Below, one piece after another: positions 55,745 through 64,000 of a stretch of DNA of 64,000 nucleotides (position 1 is the stretch's first letter; every line of letters begins with the position of its first letter). This DNA is from Cristatella mucedo (taxonomy: Eukaryota > Bryozoa > Phylactolaemata > Cristatellidae). The DNA lies in the NCBI GenBank assembly GCA_009760855.2, contig WPIO01000049.1:1590001-1654000 (forward strand), read 5' to 3'. The position numbers and the translations under genes are program-made. The notes beneath the pieces were generated by a model. It saw nothing but the letters and a program-made list of their open reading frames with translations, searched no databases and was not told the origin of the DNA.

Positions 55745-58700
55745 CACTTGATAAAGCGCCCTCAGAGAACTTAATCTCTCTCTAGGCGCTTTACATTTGC
55801 TGCAAAGGGAAATGCCATTGAATTGTAAGTAAAATCATACTTGAAAAACAAACAAATTGAATAATATGGTTAGGGGTGACATGCACAGGGTCAGCATGCA
55901 AATGTGGTTAGTGGCAGCATGCACAGTGTCAGCACGCATAAGCACATGAAGGACAAATCACAGGGACCCACTAAATGCTGTCTTAAATAGGTGTTTTTAA
56001 GTTCTTTTTAAATGTAGTCAAGTCAGGGAATGTTCTGACGCAAGTCGGGAGTGGGTTCCAGGCTTTGGGAGCATGCAAACTAAATGCACGGTCTCCAAAG
56101 GATTTGAGGTTTGTACGAGGTATTTGTAAACTGTTGGATTCCGAAAAGCGGGTGGTACGATGCTTGGCCTGGTGGGGGAGTATATCTGAGAGGTAGGCTG
56201 GAGCCAAAGAATAAAGTGACCTAAAAGTGAGCAACAAAACCTTGAAGTCAATCCGTTGCTTGACTGGTAGCCAGTGCGGGTCGGCGAGAAGTGGAGTAAT
56301 GTGGCAACTGCGACGCTCACGACAGACAAGCCTAGCTGCAGAGTTTTGCACCAGCTGCAATCGCCTGATCGCACATGCTGGTAGGCCAGTAAGCAGTGAG
56401 TTGCAGAAGTCGAGACGGGATGTCACGAATGCATGGACCAACTTGGACGTGGTATCCTTATCTAAACAAGCCCGAATTTTAGCAATGTTATTTTATTTAG
56501 CAATATTATTTATTGGCCATATTGTAATACATTTGCTCGACGTTTTCCATGATGCTCCAATGGAAGGAAACATTATATAACCTCACATCTATAGGGCTTG
56601 GGAGAGGGTGAAGTTTTATAGAATGGGGTATTTTGATATGCTTGTGAGGGTCTGTTCATGTAACCACACGCAGGTGCAGCATTCGTTGCAAGCCACCTAA
56701 TGACTTAAGAATCGTGCACTTGAACACGATCCGATTGTGTTTCCTTTGCAGCATCAGTGTAAAGTTCCTAGAAGAGATTGAATACTCTGGGGGCGCTTTA
56801 TCAAGTGTGTTATTATTATTATAAAAATGAACAGCCATTCACATTAAAGCAATAAGTATCTAAAACTACTAATTACAACAAAAAGCAATGAATAGGGAGC
56901 TTGTGTGCTCTGATGTACACACAATTTGGTCCGTTAATTGAGAAATCAAATTTTAAAAGCCCAGCAATTGACAAACGTGTACCTTTAAAATGCATTTCCA
57001 TGAAGAAAAATACTAATATTTAATAATGCTAATAGTAATAATGCACTTGATAAAGCGCCCTCAGAGAACTCAATCTCTCTGTAGGCGCTTTACATTTGCT
57101 GCAAAGGGAAATGCAATTGAATGGTGAGTAATACCATGCTTGATAGACAACATGAATAACATGGTTAGGGGTGACAAGCACAGGGTCAGCATGCAAGTGT
57201 GGTTAGTGGCAGCATGCACAGTGTCAGCATGCATAAGCACATGAAGGACGAGTCACAGGGACCCACTAAATACCGTCCTAAATAGGTGTGTTTTTAAGTT
57301 CTTTTTAAATGTGGTCAAGTCAAGGGATGTTGTGACGTAAGTCGGGGGGGGGGTGTGAGTTCCAGACTTTGGGAGCATACGAACTAACTGCACGGTCTCC
57401 AGAGGGTTTGAGGTTTGAACGAGGTATTGGTAGACTGTTGGATTCCGAAAAGCAGGTGGTACGATGCTTGGCCTGGCAGGGGGGGAGTAGATCTGAGAGA
57501 TAGGCTGGAGCCAAAGAATGAAGTGACCTAAAAGTGAGCGAGAAACCTTGAAGTTGGTCCGTTGCTTGACTGGTAGTCAGTGCAGGTCGTCGAGAATTGG
57601 TGTGATGTGGCAACTACGACACTGATGACAGACAAGCCTAGCAGTAGATTTTTGCACCAGCTGTAAGTGCCTGATTGCACATGGAGGTAGGCCAGCAACC
57701 AGTGAGTTACATATCATTTACTCGCATGCATGTATTTAGCGAGCTGGCTAAAGAGTACCCGTACAACCACATACATGCATAAACTGGCGATGTCTAGCCC
57801 TCATTATACCTGTCTTGCTGGTCTACTAGAGCTGCCACTGCTGCTGCATCGCTTCTTTCTCACAGCTTGGCTTTCAAACCTTGTTTTCCATGGTTTTGGT
57901 ATGTGAACCGTGGCATGGGGCTTTTATGTGTTTGTAGACATATTTATCGACATGCAGATAGTTCTTTCACGGCTGTAATGCTTGTTCATACAAAACCAGT
58001 CGAATATCATGTTTTACTTTTTCAAATATTGTATGTTAATAAATATTTTAATATTTTATTTTAAAAAAGCTTGCAAGCTTGAGTTATTATTCGATATTAA
58101 AGTTTTAAATTACTCCTTAGTCATCAATCTTAGGAGATACTCAGCAATCAGTTCACCTGAATCAGTGATTCTATTTTTAGTCATGGACTGCTTGGAAAAT
58201 CTGGTAAAAGCTGCAGACCTTCACCCTAGAAAAATGTATACATAAGCTTGTCAAAAGGCTGTGCATTCAACTAATATACTTTATTTTTATTAAGAATTGA
58301 TTGCCTCATGCAGCGAATGAAATACAAAAATTATGATTACAATTAACTACCGGTATATTAATCGTGTTTCCCACTCTTTCATAAAAAAGTAATAGGAAAT
58401 TTATAAAAATGAAGTGCAATAATCACCACTTGAAATTAAAACACAAATTTTTTTTATACCCAACGAGCATTAGCTTGTTTCAGCATACACTAGAGTTGCC
58501 TAAGGCTGTTCGAGCTGATTTTATCATAACAGCATTTCCTTTGTCTTCATGTCAATGAGATCATCTTTGGCAAATTGTACATCACTGATGCAGTGTATGT
58601 CGTCAAGGAAAGCATTACAAATCCTCGTTTCAACTTTAGGGTCACCTGTGCAAAAGTGATCTTTGAGTGAGTTCTATAGAGTGTCCTGATGTCTGTAGAA

Positions 58701-59985
58701 TTCTGCTGGTAGAGAAAATGACAGTGCTTTCTCATTCTTGATTCCAATCTGAAGAATTACTTCCTCTAACATTCGAAATTTTCCATAGTGGCAACTTAGC
58801 AAAAAAGCTTCGCAAAATCTGGCAGCAGCACCCACAAGGTGACTGCAGGACCGATAATCGCAAGATTCGCCTCATTCATTTTGCCAAAATATCCACCAAG
58901 TAGGACAAGCCGTGAATGAATTCCTTGCTGCCAAACTATTTTTTGATTGGACTATTTTTCTATCTCAAAAATGAAACTTTTGGAAGTTTGATTCAGCGAT
59001 TCTAGTTTTGTTCTACTGGAAACCCAGCAGGCATCTGCCTGGTAGAGTAAGTAGAGCTTCCTATTATATTCCCACGTCTTGACAAAACCTCTTGAAAAAG
59101 CGATTGTTCACTTGGTTTCTATGAAGTTGACAACGATTATGTTGGATTTATGTAAACCGACTGATACCGATTGGAATGAACGTACCCACTGGTGAAACAA
59201 GCTAGCTTGTTTCCTGACTTATTTTTCTAGCTAGCCATTTTTCAATGACCTTGACCTGTCCTTGTCAATCAAGCAGCCGTGCTCATGCAGCAGGAAAATC
59301 AAATTTGATGTCCACCATTAGTTGCAGTTTACAATTTTATTGACGTGACATAATTTTTTATTGCAGAGGTTTTTCATCGATAGCAGTGTCACAGTACTGG
59401 AGCAAATTGGTTGCTTTGTTGTAGATTTGTACGATTCACAAGCCTGGAAAGCCGCGATGCTGCTGTTGAAGCTCAAAATGGGCGGCTCCTTCTTGGGCAG
59501 TACATGAGCGTCGAAAAGTCTCGTCACACGCCTCTACGCTCTGCATACCCAGTTGGTGCGTAATCTAGTGGACCTCACGTTCGGAAATTATCCATAGCTC
59601 GTCAGTCTGCAGACACTCGGTCTCATGTCTTTGTTTTTTTATCTGTAGAAGGGGTACAGGTGGATGCCTGCAAGAAGAATGTGAGGGACCGAGTGGATGA
59701 AATCGAGGATGCCAGTATTTATAGACCGGAAGCAATGGATGCTCTAAGCCAAATGAATTGTCTGCAACAGGTCAAGGACAGCTATGCAAAGACTCTTGCT
59801 TGCAAGTACGGAGTGCACGGTGAAGGTAGGTCTTGATCTCGTGCTCATGTCGAACCAGCCGCCGCATCGTGTCGTATGCCTGTTTCAACGATGTAGGTGC
59901 CTCCTCTGCACGGCTTGCGCCACTAGCTTTAGCTAGCTCGTCATTAAATCAGGCTTTCTGGTGTCGAGCTGATACTTTGCAGCCA

Positions 59986-60044
<59 letters not shown>

Positions 60045-63000
60045 TGTGTGTGTTTGTGTGTGTGCGCGCACGGTGTGCGTGTGTGTTTGTGTGCTCTTAA
60101 TAATGGGCTGCCCTTTGTGCCTGATTGCAAACTGCTGCATCAGAAGCCGCTTGTGTGTATGTTTGTGGACACATTTTCATTGTTCATACATCTAATGTGC
60201 CGTCCACTTCTTTTGACGTCGGTTGAATGTCGCTGGGCTACCTGTAGCTGCCGACAACATGGTGGCCGACTTCATTGAGCATCTCAATCGGATTCCCTAC
60301 GGCATCGTCGGCATGGCCGATCTGGCGACTTCGCCGACTGCCCGGCTCGATGTCGGCCTCGTGAGAGCACAGCTGCCAAAGCTCAAGTAGGTGGACTAGC
60401 CACTTTGACTCAGCTGTGCTTTGCCCGCCTCTCCCGGGGCGATTATTACCTGCAAGTTTAATATCGCCTGCAAGTTTAATATCAGGTGAAGGAAGAATGT
60501 TTCACCAGTATTGGATTTTGGTTGACCATGATTCAGTAGGCACCCTTCCTTTCCAGCCAACGTAAAAGTGCCCATAGAGAATGTCATTACTATTAGTATC
60601 ATTATCCGTCCATCCATTGTCCTGTAATGCTAGCAGTGGAACTCTGCTGGGTCTTGACAAGTCAGAAAAAGTCGCTGTCTAAAGGACATCTGACATGGAA
60701 GGTATGCATCGCTGCCTTGATTGAAATACAAACGCTTATTAAAATGCCGACTGCTTTTAACGAAACTATCGCCTGACAAGAGGGTCAGTACCTGGTAATC
60801 GAGCGTCTGCCAGGTGCGTGACTTTCGTGTACATTCCTCAGGGTAATTTTACGTTCGTTTTGTCTCTAATCTGCCTTTGTCGAAATCGTTGCAAATGCTT
60901 ACGTTCGTTTTGTCTCTAATCTGCCTTTGTCGAAATCGTTGCAAATGCGAGTACTCAAGCTGTTGGTTGTACACAGGGATAGATGTTGCGACCAGAAAAC
61001 AGACTTGTAATGTTGTGTGTGGAAGTTTGTCCCATCCCTACACTCAAAATGCCCAGGTGTTCGTGGTTTTTGCGTGAACGATTAAAGATGCGTTTGAAGT
61101 TTGATTGAGAAAGGACCAAGATCTCGAGAAAAGAGTTGTGGGTAGGATATATGTCGTGACAAGTTGAGGTAGATCGAGAAAGGCTTATCATCTCACCACT
61201 ATTGTTCCTGTTATGTAAGCTGGTCGTCGGTTAGCAGAAACAAGGTGCAGGCCATGCACACGTGGAACATTAGAGTTTTCTAATAGTAGGGCTGTATCCC
61301 ACTGTAGCCAGCCAGGTTAAGTGCTGCATCTTGGCCCAGCGGTAAAGTGCTTGTACTAACTAAATGACCGATCATGATCGTGAGTTTACAAGTGAGTTAC
61401 AAAGTACTAAATGACCGATCGCGATCGCGAGTTTGAGTCATGCAGCAGCAGGCAATTCTTTATTTTCCATTTTGCAAGTGAAAAGTAAAGAGTACTAAAT
61501 GACCGATCGCGATCGCGAGTTTGAGTCATGCAGCAGCAGGCAATTCTTTATTTTCCATTTTGCAAGTGAAAAGTAAAGAGTCGCTCTGACTTTTCTGCTG
61601 CCATACTAGGGGTCGACAAACGTTTCCTACCACTGGGCCATCTCTCAGGAGGTCAAGAAGGCGCACACTAGGGCCAGAAGAGACCGCTCCCACTCTGCCA
61701 GGCCAGCGGAGTGGGCGTGGCGAGACCAATGAACAAACAGTCGCAAAAGATGCAGACGTGCACTGCAATTATAGAGGTAGAAACGTATCATACCTCCCGG
61801 TCAGGCGCTTCTGTTTCAAGTTCTAAACATAAACGAGGGCCACATCTTGAGCTTCAACAGCAGTAGTGAACGGTACGAAACCGTGGCAACTCAATTAATC
61901 CGGATCCATCAATCAATAACTAGGGGGCCGCTATGCCGGGCTGGAGCACTAGCTAGGCCGGATCTGGCCTAAAGGTCCGACCTCTGTGCAATACAAACGA
62001 GGCTATTGTTAATAATATTATAATAATAATAATTCACTTGATAAAGCGCCCTCAGAGAACTTAATCTCTCTCTAGGCGCTTTACATTTGCTGTAAAGTGA
62101 AATGCAATGGAATGGTAAGTAAAATCATGCTTGAAAAACAAACGAACTGAATAATATGGTTAGGGGTGACATGCACAGGGTCAGTATGCAAATGTGGTTA
62201 GTGGCAGCATGCACAGTGTCAGCACGCATAAGCACATCAAGGACGAATCACAGGGACCCGCTAAATGCTGTCCTAAATAGGTGTGTTGTTACTCTTTTAC
62301 ATTGCCTAACTAATACTTATAACATCTACATTACAATGTCATTACGATTCTGCTTTTACTTGCTACTTCATCTAGTCAGATCAGATTCTTTAGATCGGTG
62401 TCTGTACAGTAAAAGGCCTTGGTCCTTTTGAGCCAGATAACCCAGCTTTCTCCTGGCCACGGCCACATGCATAATAATAGGATAGGTCAAGCATGCGCGA
62501 TCACGTGCATGTCTCAGCAGGTCTGAGAAGGGTAAACTCTTTAGTGCCTACTGCAACTGCTCTTCCACTTCTAGTTAGGGGTGGTTGAATCGGCCGAACT
62601 TTGCTTTACTTTCCCCCATCCCTCCCCCACCGAAATTCGCGCTGTGCCTGGGCGGCAGCAGCAGCTCAAACGGCTCTGGCCCACAGCATGCTGCTGTTGC
62701 CGTTACTGCTGCCCATTCTGCCGAGTTGGCTGCACACCCTTCTCTTGCCTGCTTCCTCCAGGCAGCAGCAGCATCCAGATGGCGCAGGGTTTGCTGCCAT
62801 GCGGTCCGAGCTGGTGCCGGACGTGGCTGAGTCGAAGCAGCCGCCGCCGCTGTGGCCGACAATACCTACATTCTCGACGGCGTCGCAGGAGCAGCTAGCA
62901 TCGTGCCAGCAGCTACAGCTGCCGCCCGCAGTGGTAGCTCCGTCGGCGGCCGACGTGTCTACTGGTCGTGACGGCGTGGACCAGCCGCCCGAGGGGAGCG

Positions 63001-63614
63001 GCCCAAGATACAGCGGAGGCTCGGTCGCATCGGCAGCGCCTCTGCCAACCTTGAGGCCAGCACTGCCTGCTAGGATAGGTGTGCTCGGCGGCTCGTCGAC
63101 TTCACTCGGTAGGTTGCCGCCCCTCGTCGGACCCGCCGCTATGTTTGCGTGCATGTATGCATACATACATGCGTTCCATATGCTGTACGTGCGCTGTTGT
63201 GCACAGTACTTTCACGGGGGCTCATCGCGCTCGAAGTGTAGTTGGGCTTGGTTCATGGTGCTTCCCTACGAAGAACATAGTATGTTGCAGCGAAGTTTCG
63301 ATGTGTGCAGCAGATCAATGCGAATATCGCTCAACGATTTCATGGTTGTACCCTTTCCCATAACCCCCTACCCGAAAGAAATGATCCCTTAAGCCGTTGT
63401 GTGCGCATGTTGCAGCCTGCTGTTGAATGCTCTTGTTGCGTCGCGATCGCTCACGCACGGTCACCTCGCTGCTTGGCAGAGCCCAGAGGTCGAGGAAAGG
63501 CCAGTCTCGAATTCCTGGAGGAATGTACAGGCCGTAGGCGTCTACATGCCAAGAACATCTGACAGGAACCTCCCACTCTCGTCACCATTAACTGGGAAGT
63601 CTTTGCCATACTAG
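55222..63614 (+). CDS. RRM gene B: diverged tandem paralogue of gene A
   Basis: The model is join 55222-55284, 55370-55458, 59425-59555, 59649-59825, 60248-60386, 62762-63108 and 63487-63614, about 357 aa. The RRM has RNP2-like AFVGNLS and RNP1 RTFGFVRF, then SRDAAVEAQNGRLLLGQYMS. By eye, a bit over a third of RRM residues match gene A. After it come an acidic/helical stretch (RDRVDEIEDASIYRPEAMDA), a second block with HLNRIPYGIV and LVRAQLPKLK, and a Gln/Pro/Ser/Gly-rich tail. RNA binding is inferred from the RRM; there is no recognised function for the rest. The long intron 2 has collected two LINE fragments, a LINE tail and a hAT relic. The last exon has two competing acceptors. An AATAAA lies at 63838. 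Confidence 0.8.
55370..55458 (+). CDS. RRM gene B exon 2
   Basis: The exon encodes AHLLEVFEPYDSFHSVYIRV, then PEPSAGRTF, after acceptor cttttggcag. It ends at gtgagc in phase 2 inside RNP1, as in gene A. Confidence 0.85.
55712..56490 (-). mobile_element. LINE family 1 copy in intron 2 of RRM gene B
   Basis: ATT repeats and hairpin lie at 55712-55790. The minus strand is open from LVHAFVTSRLDFCNSLLTGL to FPDLTTFKKNLKTPI. Confidence 0.92.
56735..56822 (+). mobile_element. LINE family 1 3' tail
   Basis: gtaaagttcctagaagagat, tgaatactctgggggcgc, then ATT repeats. Confidence 0.75.
57010..57715 (-). mobile_element. LINE family 1 copy in intron 2 of RRM gene B
   Basis: A tail at 57020-57100, then the ORF2 end in broken frames (FRSLHSLAPAYLSDLLPPCQ, SYAPKVWNSH). 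Confidence 0.9.
58515..58900 (-). mobile_element. Second decayed hAT transposase relic
   Basis: The minus strand shows AEFYRHQ-like and FAQVTLKLKRGFVMLSL-type text and DNA similarity to 6080-6420 (gtcacctgtgcaaaagtgat against gtcacttgagcagaattaac). It lies in intron 2 of gene B. Confidence 0.6.
59425..59555 (+). CDS. RRM gene B exon 3
   Basis: The acceptor is tttgttgtag. The exon restores RNP1 (TFG|FVRF) and encodes TSLESRDAAVEAQNGRLLLG and QYMSVEKSRHTPLR. The donor gtgcgt leaves phase 1, whereas gene A leaves phase 2 here. The other two frames contain stops or lose the RRM pattern. Confidence 0.83.
59649..59825 (+). CDS. RRM gene B exon 4
   Basis: The 58 full codons run GVQVDACKKNVRDRVDEIED, ASIYRPEAMDALSQMNCLQQ and VKDSYAKTLACKYGV. 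The acceptor is ttatctgtag and the donor gtaggt, phase 1 at both ends. It is predicted helical, with only slight similarity to gene A exon 4. Confidence 0.8.
59987..60100. repeat. (TG)n microsatellite in intron 4 of RRM gene B
   Basis: A TG run with a few TTTG and GCGC interruptions. Confidence 0.95.
60248..60386 (+). CDS. RRM gene B exon 5 (PYG block)
   Basis: The exon encodes ADNMVADFIEHLNRIPYGIV, GMADLATSPTARLD and VGLVRAQLPKL. The acceptor is ctacctgtag and the donor gtaggt. It enters in phase 1 and leaves in phase 2, identical to gene A exon 5. If the donor were skipped, a TAG follows at once. Confidence 0.82.
60851..60950. repeat. Perfect 50-bp tandem duplication
   Basis: Two copies of acgttcgttttgtctctaat...gcaaatgc are identical except for the last two bases, so the duplication is recent. 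Confidence 0.95.
61325..61610 (+). mobile_element. Rearranged SINE type 2 containing an 88-bp tandem duplication
   Basis: Head tggcccagcggtaaagtgct, B-box-like gagtttgagtcatgc, body ggcaattctttattttcc. The segment from actaaatgaccgatcgcgat to aaaagtaaagag is doubled at 61403-61490 and 61491-61578. Confidence 0.8.
62015..62290 (-). mobile_element. LINE family 1 3' end in intron 5 of RRM gene B
   Basis: ATT repeats, cacttgataaagcgccctca gagaacttaatctc, then 3' UTR (catgcacagggtcagtatgc). It breaks off at 62287. Confidence 0.85.
62762..63108 (+). CDS. RRM gene B exon 6 (low-complexity tail)
   Basis: After acceptor gcttcctccag the frame runs QQQHPDGAGFAAMRSELVPD and continues Ser/Pro/Ala/Gly/Gln-rich to a gtaggt donor in phase 1. 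It is GC-rich compared with its introns. It corresponds in place and phase to gene A exon 6, but the sequences no longer align. Confidence 0.75.
63487..63614 (+). CDS. RRM gene B exon 7 (stop codon), acceptor uncertain
   Basis: Acceptor cagagcccag gives EVEERPVSNSWRNVQAVGVY ... SPLTGKSLPY and TAG. An AG eight bases earlier (gcttggcag) also fits phase 1 and gives EPRGRGKASLEFLEE ... HAKNI and TGA at about 63561. The earlier AG has the better pyrimidine tract; the later gives an ending slightly more like gene A. Confidence 0.5.
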
Positions 63615-63837
63615 GCAGCCGTCTGTTATGGACAGCTCCGAGTGCAGGGATTCACGACAGGAAAGCAGAAGCTTACTCAAACCAATGCAAGTTGCTGCCG
63701 TTTGATCAGAATCAGAAAGTGCTGGTGCGACGCCAATGCGTGTTGGCAGCTGCAGCATACATTTGTAGTGTCACATTTTTATCCTAATTTAATCCGTTTG
63801 GTTGTTGTCCAAGTTGTTGTCAGCGTTTATTGTCAGT

Positions 63838-63843
63838 AATAAA
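63838..63843 (+). terminator. Poly(A) signal AATAAA of RRM gene B
   Basis: A canonical AATAAA lies 224 bases after the predicted stop, in AT-rich sequence and followed by GT-rich bases. It is a plausible 3' end for gene B. Confidence 0.55.
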
Positions 63844-64000
63844 CCTAATTAGTACATCTTGCCGTCTAGTGTTGCAAGCGCGAGCAACGCTCGTGACTGC
63901 GTGCTACGGGTACGAATACGGATACGAATACGAATACGTGCTACGGATACGAATTAGTACATCATACATACAAAGTGGGCGCTACGCACCAGGAGAGTTT

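Noticed and set aside
62601-62760. Upstream extension of gene B exon 6 (Leu-rich frame)
   Set aside because: The acceptor gcttcctccag at 62761 gives the phase match to exon 5. The upstream part is a pyrimidine-rich intron end.

Overview
This is animal nuclear DNA, most likely from an invertebrate. Spliced genes with GT/AG introns and consistent phases sit among truncated non-LTR retrotransposons, tRNA-derived SINEs, hAT remnants and long microsatellites. The TDRD3 orthologue is clearly diverged from the vertebrate form, which argues against a vertebrate. I cannot name the phylum. All gene models were built by hand from splice sites, phase bookkeeping and recalled family motifs.

Layout. (1) 1-20.0 kb, minus strand: a TDRD3 orthologue (TOP3B-partner Tudor protein). 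Eleven coding exons, 559 codons, run from the ATG at 20045 down to 1680. It contains the DUF1767/RMI1-like N-terminus, the OB fold, the GPPKFVAFG and DEF...FGG linkers, the STLFDF motif and an RGG region. The Tudor exons must lie beyond the left edge. (2) 20-27.8 kb: SINEs and LINE fragments between two divergently transcribed genes. (3) 27.8-34.7 kb, plus strand: RRM gene A, about 350 aa. (4) 34.7-55.2 kb: repeat-rich spacer with two long inverted LINE copies (44.7-46.5 kb plus, 51.1-54.1 kb minus), a decayed element at 37.5-38.1 kb, diverged direct repeats, a minisatellite and a compact hAT-type element. (5) 55.2-63.8 kb, plus strand: RRM gene B, about 357 aa, ending near an AATAAA.

Genes A and B are diverged tandem paralogues. 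Both have a 63-nt first exon, an RRM split by introns in the same places, a second conserved block around an R-x-PYG motif, and a low-complexity tail. Outside the RRM I recognise no known family, so they are the best candidate here for an undescribed gene family.

Most other DNA is transposons. A LINE family (family 1, L2/CR1-like) and a tRNA-headed SINE share the same 3' hairpin and ATT-rich tail, which suggests the SINE is mobilised by that LINE. A second LINE family and a second SINE family are also scattered through introns and spacers.
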